Source: Chamaea fasciata | Taxonomy: Eukaryota; Chordata; Aves; Passeriformes; Sylviidae | NCBI GenBank assembly: GCA_029207755.1 | Contig: JARCOQ010000005.1 | Span: 48,263,563 to 48,327,562 of the forward strand | Reading direction: 5' to 3' | DNA: 64,000 nt | Part shown: positions 51,729 to 64,000 of the stretch, in pieces | Position numbering within the stretch: position 1 is the first letter of the stretch | How the letters are laid out: every line of letters starts with the position of its first letter | Made by a program: the position numbers and the translations under genes | The notes under the pieces: model-generated | What the model was told of the DNA's origin: nothing | The model's database searches: none | Seen by the model: only the letters and a program-made list of their open reading frames with translations

Positions 51729-54700
51729 TAAAGGGTAAGTCTTGCCCACTACCAGGAAAAGCCAGAATGGGTAACAAAGCAGACCCCTTTCCAGGTGAGG
51801 TGTCAAGTGCAGCCTTCAAGATGTGTAGTCACTCTATGGTTGCAAACGCCCACCCTGCCAACGTCTGAGTCTTGGTAGGAGATTTGGAAGAGCTCAGATG
51901 GTCCTTGGTGACCCCCTAGAAACCAGAGCACTCCCTCTTGTTTCCCTCCCCATGCTTCCCTACAAGCTACACTTGTCCTTGCAGGAAATCAGACCCCAGG
52001 CTGAACATCACATGCTCTGCTTCAGTGCTGATGCAGACTGCACTGCCCAGCCTTTGCATCCCTCTCATTGAAAACACCCTCCAAAGAATACACAGTTTCT
52101 TGGACCTACCTAGCATACTCTATATCCAGGAGCAGTGAGGAACATGCTGCTCAAAAGACAAGCAAGGAAGGCTTGATCCCACATGCCAAAGCATTGTGTT
52201 CCAGCAAGCATATGGGCACTCAGTACTGGACCTTTGTTGCAGGTATGTATTTGCAGGGCTAAACATGCATCTGGCCAAGATTTCTGAGGGCGGAAAGTCT
52301 CCTAAAAGAACCACAGCAGCTATGGACTCTGTCTTTACCTCCAGGTCCTGTCTCATTTTGTACCTCAGAATCGATCCACGTGGTCCAGAGTTTGCTGGTC
52401 TGTAGGGAAGGTTATGGACAGTAATGTGGCTGTAGCACTGCATGCATATATATCAATATGCCATCTGGAGCTTGAATGAATTTCTGTTTCCATGTGTAGT
52501 GTGTGTACAATGATATTTTTCATGTAGCTGCAGTGACCACAAGCAATACCAATCTGTGCTTGAGTTCTTTGACAAAAGAAGACACCAGTATTTTAATTTT
52601 GACAGCCTGGATCTTCCTGAGGGTGCTGGTAAGGGCTATTCTCCTGTTAGAAAGATTTTCCTAACATTTTTAGGCTTGCTTTGAAAAAGTGACTGTGATA
52701 TTTTTCATTCTAATTTCAGAAAAAATGGAAGACATATTAGCCAAAGCCTAAAGTAATCTGAAATTATCTCAGAACATTTGGAGGAAAGAACTGTAGAGTG
52801 ATACTTACATACAGAAGCTGCTAATAGCTGAAGAGATTAGTCATTTGACTTTGCCATCCTTTCACTGATAATAGTGATACAGGAATAACAGATATGATTT
52901 GGCCAAGGGATGTTTTTTCCTTTCTGTATGGCAAGAAAGGATAAACTATGACTGTGCAAGTCCTCCTGCATTCTTCTGGATGAAACAAACGGACAAGGTG
53001 TTGACAAAAAGAGAGGGAGTGGTTTTCATCCAGCATATTACTTAGAAACACAGAATGGAGGGTTAAGAAGTATCTCTAGGAACAATTTCTGACAAGGGGC
53101 TGCAATCATTTTAAGCAAGTCAGCAATATTTAAGGGTATAATTCTCTGTGATCTTAAGATGAAGGAATTCATCAACTATTTTTCTTTATAAAACTACACA
53201 ACTCCACAGTTATATGGTACATGAAAACCTTGTTTACTTTTAAGAATGAGACTAGTTGTCTCATAGATGTCTATGCACATCTTATATAAACACAATACAA
53301 ATTTATATTTATAATTCTTTCTTAAATAAATCATAAAGGCTAGGTTCCCTATAGTGATTAGGGGCCTCAGTGTCCAATTCAACACTTTTTTTTTCAGACA
53401 AAATGGGTGCATTCCCCTTGACCAAAGAAATAAGGCTCAATTACAGGTTTGAAATCAGGCACATAAAAATGCCAATTGATTCAGAATTATCTTCTCAAGA
53501 TTTTGCACAGAATCGAACCCTCTTTTTTATTTATTTTTATATTAAGATGTAATAGTTATTGTAAATAATGTGTGTGGAGGTTGGCTCCAAATAAGCAGCA
53601 CGGTACTTTGGCAGGTTTACTCTCACTAGCTGGGGTAGGCTTTTATTTTTTATCCAATCAAGTAAGATGAATGAACTGCACGAAATGAAACAAATAGCAT
53701 CTCTGATAGGAAATGGTTTTTCAAACATCTCTTCAATTCAAAAACACTTAAATGTTATTTGTTAGACAAATTGAGGGTTTTTTTAAAAACAGGTCATGTT
53801 TACTACAAATTAAGGACTATATTATTTTTGTCTTGCTAAGATAAAAAATTGTAAATGGAAGTTCTTATATCAAGAGCAACCAGGACTGGATGTGGCAGTG
53901 ATGATGTTGGGGAGGATGCAATACAGCACAGCCATACTGTCACAATAGAACAGCCTCTCTCAGCGCTGACAGGGACCAAAGGCCCTACAGTAGCTTTGAC
54001 CCTTAGTAAATGTCCTGCTGACTTCATAAAATCAGAGCCTATTTCAAGGGCTCTAGATAGACAGGGTCTGCAACTAAAGGAAAAGACTGCCATTTCAAAG
54101 GTCCTCTGTCCAAACACAGATACTCTTGCATTAGTAGAAGAAAAGGCATGTCTGTGGAAAACAATTTCTTATAATCAAAGAAATGGATGAATTGTTTTGG
54201 ATAGGTCACACCATTAAAAGGTTTTTCATAATAGGATTCCTTTGGCTGTTTGCACACGGGCTGCAGAGCATGGTAACCAAGACTCCAGCTGCTTTTATGT
54301 GGTGCTCTGTGCCCTGCTCTACTCAGCCAGTCTGATTATAAAGTGGCTGAATACACCTATGCCCATATCCTGATGTCCTGGCGTTCAGACACCAGGCCTG
54401 TGTCAGTTTTGAAAGATCACCATAACATTGGCCACAGAGGTCCACAAACAAGGATGCCATATCATATGCATAAAGTACCGCATGGAAGAAATTTTATCAG
54501 CTAATTAAAAGGAAAGCAAATGGAGAAACAAGCATACAAACCTGACAGTAGCACAACCACCTGGCTGAAGGACTCAGCTAAATTTTGGCATGAAACCTGT
54601 TTTCCTTTCTTTTGCACATGGTTCAAGACCAAGAGATGCTAGAGCAAGACTGAGCCAGAAGCCCCTGGGTGGGGAGATCTCTTTAGTCTTTTGCAAGGAC

Positions 54701-54737
54701 CCCTGGGCATAAAGAGACTGACCACTTAGTGATCAGT

Positions 54738-54752
54738 CTACTACTACTACTA
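54738..54752. repeat. (CTA)5 microsatellite
   Basis: Five CTA units. Confidence 0.85.
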
Positions 54753-57700
54753 CTCGAAGGACACTCATCCTGCCAGCCGCCCAGCAGAAACGAATTGTGA
54801 ACATTGTTGCAGTTGCTTTGAAATGTTACACATGTTGTCTCAGTTGCCATATCAGGACACTTAGCTGAGCTCCCACCATTTTACATTGCAATTATTGCAG
54901 CATCCCCTACTGTCTCTGCTGTGGTCAGTCTGCCTCCAGAAATCCTAACAACTAGCAGACTGGTTTTTTGTCATGTAGAATCAAAAACAATGTGAAGTAG
55001 ATTAAAGGAGAAATAGCTTTCTCAGTGTCTTTATATAGACTTGTATAGCATGTCAGGCTCACTGAAATTGTTTTTCCTGGATGGTCATTTAATTATGAAA
55101 TACAGGCACATTAAACTAAGAAACTGTGGAGTTTGTTCTTTCAGATGGAAATGTGTTCTTTTTGAACTGCAGAAGTACAGACTGATTTCAAACGATGACA
55201 GGATTTCAAACTGACACTGTCACTTTTCTAAAATGATATATGGCTCCTCTACCTATAGCACACCCAGACTGAAGAACCTATCTGTCAACAGGCACCACAT
55301 CTATCTAATAATAAGTAGTAATTATCAGATGCTGTATGGTATTTCATCAAAGCATGGCACAAATATTAGCCATAGACGCCATCCCTTTTACCCTGCCATT
55401 CAGAAGCAGAAAGGAAAAGCTGAAGCACTCACTGCCTTGCATCACTCTGAGGAAGATGCCTTTCTTCTCCACCTCTGGGGTGCAAAGATCATTCCAGTGG
55501 CTGGAGATTTCGTCCCATCTCACTGGTTTTAACAATATACAGTTTCCTGACATACTTGAATGAATGGGAAACCACAACTCTCCTGGCAGTCATCTCCATC
55601 CTGTTCCAATCCTAACAAGACAAACAGATTACCTGGTTGGATTTTTTTTTTCTAAAATCAACTTTCTGGTTGATGAAAATTTTATTGGTTCTTTCACGAT
55701 TCAAGTGATGACTCTCTTCACTGGAAGAGCTGCAAAATGGATTAGGAAGATTGCCTTCATGGTTTAAAGGAAACTGAAAAACTGCTTTCAGTAAAAGATA
55801 AAGTGTGTCTTTTGCCAGCTTATCATGATGAAAAACTAAAGAGTTTCTTCAGGAAAGTACCTGCATTCACCTACTCTCCATACAGGGCATGCAGCAGCCA
55901 GAAAAATCACCTTTATGTCTGAAAGCTGTCTTTAATGTTCTAGCAGACAATCCATCAGAGCATTCAAAACTAAATTAAAATCACAAGAAGGAATAGGGGA
56001 TTTTATTCTAGGATTAAGCTTTGAAGTTGCTCCCAGGAAATAAATTATTATTGGATGAGAACCAACACACCAATTATCTAGTTTACTGCTCATGCTATTG
56101 AGAGCTGCTGCAAACATCCTCAGGGATCTGCTTTACCTAGATGGCCTCATCTTTAACACAATATCCATACAAAGGCAAAAGCTCAACTAGTCACATGCCA
56201 AGAAACTTTGCAGCCTCCAGTATGAAAAGGAAACTGTCCACTACAAATACACAGGGCAATAAGTTTCAGTCACTTAAGTTCCCTGGCTTTCACCTTTTAA
56301 CTTGCTTTGTTGTACATAATAGAGTAGTTAATAACAGGCCACTTCTTTGCTCTATGTGTTATAGTTGGGTCAAAGTTCTATAGTATTGGTGCTATCATAA
56401 ATAAGCACATTTATTTTTCTTACACAGAAGGCCTACATGCTAGTGAAGTGGCTGATAAGCCCTATTCCATTTCAATGGCTTCTAGACAAAACAATGGGAC
56501 ATTTCCAGCTTTTTACTTGCTATTCCATAGATTTCTTAAGGCTACCCAGAATGCCTCAACTTCACTTATGCAGTTTTAAATCCTTAATGCTTGTTCAATG
56601 GGACATTGATAAAACATGAACCACCTCCTATGAAAAGAGTAAGTAAAGTTAAATAGCTCCAAGACTGATAAAAGTGTCTGGAGCAAAAAAGTGTACAGAG
56701 AGACATCAGAGCTGATATTTCACTCAAACTAAATGCTACAAGTTAATCAGTGCTTTTATAAACTCACTTGGAACATTAAGTTACTGAAGGTAAAAAATAA
56801 ATCCTTCACTCTTAAAAATACACATGCCACCACTGAGGCCAAATCTAACAGCATCAGTGTACACAAATATTTGGTTTTCTCTGAAAGAATGTATTTTTTG
56901 TTTAAATACCTTATGACATAAAAATACTGTCACCAAAGCATCACTATTTTTTTCCTCCCAAACACATGGTTCCTATCTTTTCTCCATGGATTCTTTCCAG
57001 TTCTTAACAAAGGGAAACAATGTATGCAAAGCAAAGACAAAATCCCACCCACCTCCTATACCCTCCTTCACCTGCAAGCTCTGTCAGAACTTTTGATACA
57101 ATTTATTACACACAAGTACATATGGACAGGGTATATCCAGCTAAGGGATTCGCTTTAATGTCAATGTGGCAAAGAGGAGGCACTGGTTAGTATCACCAGC
57201 TGTGCTCCCTGTCAGCACAGTTCTAAAAATCCCTTAGTTCACGACATCCTAACAGCCCCTGCTTTTATTCAGAAAAGTTCAGGATTGATAACAGCACCAA
57301 GTCTCTCTCTGTCTCATTTCTCCTTCAGGTGAAGCAGATGGTATTACAAATAACTCACCAAGAGGGTGCAGGGGAAGAAATGGTAGAGAAGGAAAATATT
57401 ATTCGTACTGACAGGGATTCTTAAAAAGGAGCAGCATGACGTTAGAAAAGCGGATCACTTTTCTAACACAGAAATATGGGCCTGAAAGCCTTCCCTGAAA
57501 CAGAAATATGAATGATTTCACCAGCAAGCCAAGAGTCTGTGAGCTGGAAATGTTCTCACTAGGTTTGAGTTAGGTGCTCAATACAGCATTTATTGTACCA
57601 TCTAATGATGCATTGACCATCTAATTTAAGACAAATGTTTTCTTTAGACACATTTTAAAGTGAAAAACCAGCTCTGTTAGCATGTGGTCCCCCTAGATAG

Positions 57701-58922
57701 CTCTTTGCCCAGGGGCAAACAGAAGAGAGATGTTAACGAGCTTAAAAGTAGCTCTGAAGATCACTGTCCATGGTCAGTTGAGAGCCAGCAGCATCAGGGT
57801 CACCTGCTCCTCTGCCCATTAATTTAGTAGTCTCATTAATTCAAAAGATGGAAAAGCATGTGCTAAGCCTGAATACTCACAGTCCTGAGAGAGAATACAG
57901 GAACTGAGGTTATCCTGCTGCTCCATCACCACCACACCTTCCTGGAGAAAAGAGACCTACCCTTGGCAAATTACTTTATGCAAATGGAGATAGATTTCTT
58001 TTGCTTGAGCTGTTTCCAAGTGAGCCAGCTGACTCAATAATTCAGCCCTCTGGCTGGAAGAAACATTAATATTTCTGTCAGATTATTCTATTTTCTAAAG
58101 AAAACTGCCACCTTCTTTTCTGCTTTACTTAGACATCTAGGAAGAGGCAATAATCAAAACACCTCTAATACACTTCAGCTGCATCTTTTAATCTACCATC
58201 AGACTGAAATGGTGACATTTGTCTCAACAGCTTTGAAGCCCAGCAGCCCATTTTTGCTCTCACGTTAGATCTGACCCAAACTCAAACCTCAGCATTTAAA
58301 TGGCATGCACTACCAACAAAATGTCTCATGCTCTGATGTTTTTTTGCTTGGGTTTTTTTTTTCCATACATCACCTGTAAACATGACCCCAAGACCAGGCC
58401 TTACTCAAATATAAGTTCTCTTTCACCTTCATGGTGATTATGAACTCAGAGCCAGGGATATCTTCAGCTAACCTGCCTCCATCCTCCAGCAAGTCTGTGT
58501 GTCCTCTCCCTGCCATGTTACTTCCAGGATTCAAGTGTTGATTGTGTTTCTATGCCTTAGCAGTGGGAAAAAGTGAAATATGACCCCTTCCTGTGCAAGG
58601 GGTAGGTCTTTTCCTCACTCCTTATTAAGCACCTAATTCAGAAAAGCACATGATGTTCTGTCCCTCTTCCCTCATCATCTTGAGAAAATGTCCACCTAGA
58701 GCTTTGACCACACTCTGGCAACTTTCCCAGTCCAAGGACGGAGGCTGGGCATTACAGCAAGGCAACATTTATTGGAAGGACAGCTTGAAGCAGCTCTCAC
58801 AGTGAAAATCTTGGCGTCCTCTGGCCCTTGTAGATAGGTTTGCCTGAGTAGAGGGAAATCTGTGACTGTATTCTGTGGGTTTACAGCAAGGCCATTTGTC
58901 ATTTGTTGTGTCCTTTATGCAA

Positions 58923-58965
58923 GTATCTGTAGTATATCTATATCTATAGTATCTAGTATTTATAG
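58923..58965. repeat. imperfect (TATC)n/(TATAG)n tract
   Basis: Repeated GTATC, TATATC and TATAG words over about 40 bases. Confidence 0.7.
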
Positions 58966-59544
58966 CAAGTACCTAAAGCTACCTCCTATAGCTTGTTCTC
59001 CTGGCAAAAGAGCAGCTGGACATCTCTGCTCCAGCCCCTATGTCAGTCAGGAGTCAGAACCCTGGGCTTGGTTTGCTACCAGACTTTTTCATGCTGACGC
59101 CAAGGGAACCTGCAGGCTGTTGTGCCCTTGTTGGTCGTTCTTGTCCTAGGCCAAGGACAGCCATGTGTTTTCATTTTACATGAAGAAATTGTACAATTTT
59201 TGTCGTAAACTGACTGGTGTCTCTTACATGAATCAACTTTTTAGGCCTCCATCTTTTGCCTAACAACTTTGTTGTTGTAGCACAGCCTCTGCAGAGAACA
59301 CTGTCTCCGTGGCACAGACAACAAAGGGACAGTCCACAACCTAATGAAGTAAAAGCACAGGCAAGAGGGATATCACTAATGCCACTTTTCCCAGATATTT
59401 TTGTCTTCAAAAACATTAGAGAGTGTCTGTGTCTCAGTTATATTGTTCCTTGTGGCAGCTCAGGGGATGCAGAGAGAAGAGAGATGCTGGCAGAGGGTAA
59501 TGAAGAGATCAGTATTTGGTGAAACTATGATTTTATGTCAAGGG

Positions 59545-59769
59545 TCATTTAGGTGTCGTATTAGGAAAAGGTTTTTCACCCAGGGGGTGTTTGGGCATTG
59601 GAACAGGTTCCCCAGGGAAGTGGTCACAGCACCAAGGCTGACAGAGTTCAAAAAGCATTTGGACAATACTCTCAGGCAGATGGTGTGACTCTTGGGGTGT
59701 CCTGTGTAGGACCAGCAGTTGGACTTGATGTGGGTCTGTTCCAACTCAGCTTGTTCTGTGATTCTATGA
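59545..59769 (+). mobile_element. CR1 LINE, 5'-truncated 3' end
   Basis: About 225 bases matching the CR1 3' end. It encodes, with gaps, the usual C-terminal phrase (RKRFFTQ, HWNRFPREVV, TEFKKHLDN), and ends GTTCTGTGATTCTATGA, the CR1 terminal repeat. It is the opposite strand and a different subtype from the CR1 at 60062. Non-autonomous remnant. Confidence 0.85.
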
Positions 59770-60061
59770 CTGGTCAATTATATTGTGAATTACATTCACT
59801 TCCTTTCTGCCATGGCCATTTATATTACCAAAAGAGACCTTTACCTACCAGGAGTCACCCAATAATGGTGATGTGGTTGGGATGAGCAAATGAAGGTTTT
59901 ATATTAGCAAATCCTGTGTGGATGAAATGGCTCCTCATTGGCCTCACTGTCTTGTGGTGGCACATGCTACAGAAATGTCAGCAAACCCTGGGATGCTGTT
60001 GCAGGTGACTGACTGAATTATGACAAGTCAACAGGACCTGAAGGCCTAGTGCAATGTCCAT

Positions 60062-61390
60062 GATCACAGAATCACAGAATTACTAGTTTGGTAGAGACCT
60101 TCAAGTTCATTGAGTTCAACCCATGCCCTAATACCTCAAACTATGGCACTGAGTGCCACATCCAGTCTTTTTTTAAACACATCCAGGGATGGTGACTCTA
60201 CCACCTCTCCAGGCAGACCATTCCAGTCCTTCATCACTCTTTCCATGAAAAACTTTTTCCTAATATCCAACCTGTATTTCCCTTGGCTCAGCTTAAGACT
60301 GTGTCCTCTTGTTCTGTCAGTTGCTGCCTGAAGAAAGTTGCAGCCAAGCCCCACCTGACTACAACCACCTTTCAGGAAGAGTCTTTCAGTAGACGGTGAT
60401 AAGGTCACCTCTGAGTCTCCTTTTCTCCAGGCTAAACAACCCAAGTCCCCTCAGTTGTTCCTCATAGGGCTTGAGTTCCAAGCGCCTCACCAGCCTTGTT
60501 GCCTCCTCTGGATGTTCTCAAGTGTCTCAACGTCCTTCCCAAACTGAGGGGCCCAGAACTGGACACAGCACTCGAGGCGTGGCCTCACCAGTGCCCAGTG
60601 CAGGGGAAGAATGACCTCCCTGGTCTTGCTGGCCACACTATTCCTGATACAGGCCAGGATGCTGTTGGCCTTCTTGGCCACCTGGGCACACTGCTGGCTC
60701 ATGATGTTCTGCTGCTGTCACCAGTACCCCCAGGTCCCTTTCCTCCTGGGCACTGTCCAGCCACACCATCCCCAGCCTACAATGTTACAGGGGGTTATTG
60801 TGGCCAAAATGCAGGACTCAGCACTTGGACTTATTAAACATCATCTTATTGGACTCTGTCCATCCATCCAACCGTTCCAGGTCTCTTTGCAGAGCCCTCC
60901 TACCCTCCAACAGATCAATACACACTCCCGGCTTAGTGTTGTCTGCAAATTTACTAATGAAAGACTCAATACCCTCATCCATGTCATTAATAAAAATATT
61001 GAACAGAACTGGCCCCAGCACAGATCCCTGAGGGACACCACTGGTGCCTGGCTGCCAGCTGGATGCAGCACCGTTCACCACCACTCTCTGGGCCCAGCCA
61101 TACAGCCAGTTCTTGACCCAGCAAAGAGTGCTCCTGTCCAAGCTGTGGGCTTCCAGCTTTTCCAGGAGTATGCTGTGGGAGACAGTGTCAAAGGTCTTGC
61201 CAAAGTCCAAAGAGACAACATCCACAACCTTTTCTGCATCCACCAGGTGGGTCAGCTGGTCATGAAAGGAGACCAGGTTGGTCAAACATGATCTACCTCT
61301 CCTAAACCCGTGCTGGCTGGGTCTGATACCCTGGCCATCCTGTAAGTGCTGTGTGATGACACTCAGTATAAACTGTTCCATCCATGATTG
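60062..61390 (-). mobile_element. CR1 LINE, 5'-truncated, about 1.33 kb
   Basis: Minus-strand CR1 non-LTR retrotransposon. The 3' terminus (plus 60062-60079) is two copies of ATTCTGTG followed by AT, as typical for CR1. Upstream comes the C-terminal region of ORF2 (with stops and frameshifts) and then the reverse transcriptase. The element begins about codon WMEQ of the RT domain, so the endonuclease and the start of ORF2 are missing. Degraded and not able to move by itself. Confidence 0.92.
60818..61390 (-). pseudogene. CR1 ORF2 reverse transcriptase fragment, inactivated
   Basis: The readable part of the RT in the CR1 above, about 190 codons. Conserved blocks in order: [30 protein letters not shown] (first catalytic Asp), [19 protein letters not shown], then the catalytic box. 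Here that box reads FADN instead of FADD, since codon 60940-60938 is AAC where GAC is expected, which removes a metal-binding aspartate. The frame is lost just after NKSKC near 60818; later parts of ORF2 continue in other frames with stops. The 55 or so open codons before this point belong to the flanking sequence. Confidence 0.9.
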
Positions 61391-62433
61391 CCAGAAATAG
61401 CCAGGAAGAGATGCAAGAATTAGGACACGCTGCATAATCTGGAATGCAGGTTGGTGGCTATTTGCTAGAAAAGTTATTGTCCATAGGCAGAAAAAAGCCT
61501 GATCTGGCAATGACGACAAAGAGAACTTCTGACAATGAAGGCATCCAACACACACCCAACATTAATGCCCATAGAGCCCATTAATGCCCATGGAGAAGGT
61601 CAAACATCCTACTCAACCATCCATTAGTCCCTATGACATAATGGCATAGGACTCCTTTTCCTTCATTTGATGAGCTATCACCCCAAGCTGACAATTTATA
61701 GAGCCGTGGGCCCAGCAACTGGAGAATTCATTTGACTAAAATTATTAGTACTCCCTTTGGGACACTACAGCGAGTGGTGACATGGGGCATAGGGACATCC
61801 CATCCCAAGATGGGATAAAAAGAGAGCACTATGACAGTGCCTACCCCACCTGTAGCAGCCTCAGTGATGAACTGAGGCTGCTACCCATTGACAGAAGCGG
61901 ATAGCTGTCCCTCTGCACCCTTGGCCTTAAAAGCTGCATGTTGACAGTCTTGGATGTGTGCAAATTCACAGCACAGCAACTCAGAAGATCTTCATATGTA
62001 TACAAGCACCTTTACCTGCTGCTGCTGGCCTTACAAGATGCAGGGGACATCATGAGCCTCTGGAGTGTTGGTCTGTGTCTCCCAGACCTGATGGTCTACA
62101 GCACCAAGGCAGGAATCAGGGTCAGTCACTTGAAGCTGGGGAAAAAAAACCCCACTAAATAGTACCTCAAAAAAACAAGGGGGCCAGAACTGGTTTTTCT
62201 CTCTGCCTAGATATACTGGGTCCCATAGTCGAGAATAGACTCTGGAAAAGGCCTTGGTCCCAGACCAGGTCCCCACCAGAAGAAAAGCCAACAGCCCACT
62301 GACAAAAAACATGCAATAGGATAAGATGATTGGGGCTGGGTGCAGGCATCAAGGTAACATAAAATTAAAAGTTGAGTTCAACCTATTCTCTGTTCTTCAA
62401 GCTATCCCCACTGTCTCACTCAGCCTTTATCCA
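61391..62433. other. unclassified block between CR1 and LTR, repeat-like
   Basis: No coding region. It holds a 19-bp-spaced duplication of CATTAATGCCCAT (61560 and 61579), a 7-bp inverted repeat ATCCCAT/ATGGGAT (61797-61816) running into GATAAAA, and a perfect hairpin at 61852-61884. The TATA-like word plus structures suggest part of an LTR, but no termini were found. Confidence 0.35.
61852..61884. repeat. perfect 13-bp inverted repeat (hairpin) with 7-nt loop
   Basis: GTAGCAGCCTCAG at 61852-61864, loop TGATGAA, then its exact complement CTGAGGCTGCTAC at 61872-61884. Eight of the 13 pairs are G-C. It is not followed by a T run and lies about 30 bases after a TATA-like GATAAAA. Confidence 0.9.
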
Positions 62434-63934
62434 TGTAGTAGTTTCACGTTCGCCAATTTCTGTTTCCCAAAATTAGTGTAGTGATCTGAGTGCCCAATAG
62501 AATTGTTTACTCTTTTTCTGCTGTGAGATAGGATTAGGAGAAAAACAAAGCAGGCTCAAATTTAAAAGGTATAAAGACAGGTTTATTAACACATCTACAA
62601 GAGAGAAGAAATTAATAAGAATCAGAATAAAACCATCAAAACACCTCCCTCTCCCCCAACAGCTTCATTTCTTTCTCACAGATAACATATAACGACGAAA
62701 CTCGGAACTCTAGGTCAGTAGCACTTTTAAAACAGTCTTTTATCAGTCCATTTAGAGAGAAGTCTCTTTTGGTCTGTTATGGTAACCTTCCACAAGAAAG
62801 AACAGTCTGCTTGTGGCTTTTAACTCTCACAGAAACAGCCGCCCAGAGAAATCTGTAGTTGTGAAAACCCTCCCGTATCTTTCAGCCTTTCCTGTGGCTG
62901 CATATGGGCCATGCAGTTCATTGGGGTATCATTTTAAAGATTAACAGTTCCAAATGCAAAGTTTTTTCTTCATCTGGCTCTAAAACCATCTCCATCTCAA
63001 GAAACAGAGGTCTTCTTTTTCCCTGGAGGGCAGAGGGCTTCATATCACTTTATCTTACTCTGTTCAAACTCCTCATAAGATCACAGCTACTTCAATATTT
63101 ACTTAGTCCGTCACAAATACCTTTGCTCTAATCTACAATCTGAATACCCTCATCATCTCCCCAGTGCATATTTTATCACAGTTTAAAGGGATATTCTAGC
63201 ATATTATAGTCTGTTACCACAGCTCACAAAAGACTTTCAGCCCAAAAACCAAGGCATCTTCTCTATGTCCTCATTTAAGATGTCACTTTCTCACCGACCC
63301 TGATACCTTCATATTGTCTCTTTACATGTCCCACTCTGGCTTTCCTAAGACTCAGAGAAAAGGTTAGTGCTTTGTAACCTGCATCTGTGCCATGAAAGAG
63401 TTAAATTCTTGCCTTGGTCTCTCCCTCTTAGGCTGCGGCTCATGATGTTAGTTTTCAAAGCCACGCTGATAGGTGGTGTGGGGCTCAGAAACAGTGGCCA
63501 GGATTTCAGTGGCTAGGCTGGTGGACATCTTCCCCCCACCCCTCGGTGACGTGGGGGTGGGCCCAGCTCGGGCTCAGAGCTTCTCCCAGGGGCCCAGCAG
63601 GTATCTCTCTCAGCCCGGCTGGTGGCAGAGCAGGCCTTAGGGTCAGCTGGATATCAGTAGCTGCAGCCTCCCCTTCCCCCAGCTGGCAGCTACTGGGGCC
63701 CAGGGACTAGACCAAGCCCGGCCCCGCCAGCACAGGGGAGCAGCGGGGGCTTGGCCTGGCCCCACCTGCTGCACGGAGTGGGCCAGGCCAGTTGTTACTT
63801 GCTGTCAGGCTGGACGGCAAACAGGAAAATTCCCCAGATTCTCTGATTTTTAACCTGGGTAGTCTGGAGGCATTTTTACTCTCTAATTGGTCAACCAAGC
63901 TGTCAATGTTTAGCTATAACGTGGTGGTTTAGCA
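62434..63934 (-). mobile_element. probable long LTR of an avian endogenous retrovirus
   Basis: On the minus strand the block ends GTGAAACTACTACA at 62434, a retroviral-type CA end. About 150 bases before the end is a poly-A signal (AATAAA, plus 62582-62587). The sequence is non-coding, CpG-rich in its 5' half (63480-63780), and its phrasing resembles ERVL-type LTRs of songbirds. The 5' boundary is unsure: TGCTAAACCACCACG at 63934 is a candidate, but the 5-bp flanks are not a direct repeat, so it may extend past the window. No gag, pol or env frame is present. Confidence 0.45.
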
Positions 63935-64000
63935 TGGATTGGCGGCTTGGCTGATGAATAGGAGTGTTGTCCATGCCCCTGGAGAGCCCAGACTTAAATC
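63935..64000. other. window edge, unassigned
   Basis: Last 66 bases; may belong to the same LTR element or to flanking DNA. Cannot be resolved here. Confidence 0.3.

Larger units (their letters stand above)
51729..59544. other. GRIN2B 5' flanking DNA, no gene seen
   Basis: Unique AT-rich sequence on both strands. Only simple repeats: (CTA)5 at 54738-54752 and a TATC-like tract at 58923-58965. In mammals a gene-poor stretch also lies upstream of GRIN2B. Confidence 0.7.

Noticed and set aside
60611..61291. 226-codon plus-strand frame over the CR1
   Set aside because: Antisense shadow of the CR1 reverse transcriptase on the minus strand.
61852..61884. Hairpin as a transcription terminator or microRNA precursor
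   Set aside because: Rho-type terminators do not apply to a bird genome, and a 13-bp stem is too short for a microRNA precursor.

Overview
This window is vertebrate nuclear DNA, almost certainly from a bird. It carries CR1 LINE copies ending in the ATTCTGTGAT-type 3' terminal repeat, has few interspersed repeats, and contains avian-style retroviral LTRs. A songbird (passerine) is a weak guess based only on the look of the LTRs. There are no bacterial-type genes, operons or CRISPR arrays.

The one recognisable gene is the 5' part of GRIN2B, the GluN2B subunit of the NMDA-type glutamate receptor, on the minus strand. Reading in the gene's direction (high to low coordinate): 5' flanking DNA about 64000-49618; a non-coding first exon about 49617-49401; a 35.8 kb first intron 49400-13580; the second exon 13579-13151, holding 18 nt of 5'UTR, the start codon at 13561 and 137 codons; then the start of intron 2 (13150-1), which runs out of the window. 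All other coding exons lie outside. Exon 1 sits in moderately AT-rich DNA between two CpG-rich blocks (about 47.2-48.96 kb in intron 1 and about 50.06-51.26 kb upstream), a typical promoter setting for a brain gene.

Splicing exon 1 to exon 2 gives a leader with three upstream ATGs. Two open short uORFs of 23 and 16 codons. The third opens an 80-codon uORF that crosses the splice junction and overlaps the GluN2B coding sequence by 173 nt in another frame. This is the most interesting gene-regulatory feature I can read directly.

Repeats cluster at the distal 5' flank (59.5-64 kb): a short plus-strand CR1 3' end, a 1.3 kb minus-strand CR1 with a broken reverse transcriptase, an unclassified block with a perfect 13-bp hairpin, and a long minus-strand LTR. 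Intron 1 holds a neat 316-bp solo LTR with a near-perfect 6-bp target duplication, several old CR1 pieces, a probable second LTR and old tRNA-like/MITE-like pieces. Apart from GRIN2B, no open reading frame looks like a real gene. I did not find an undescribed system; the candidates worth checking are regulatory.
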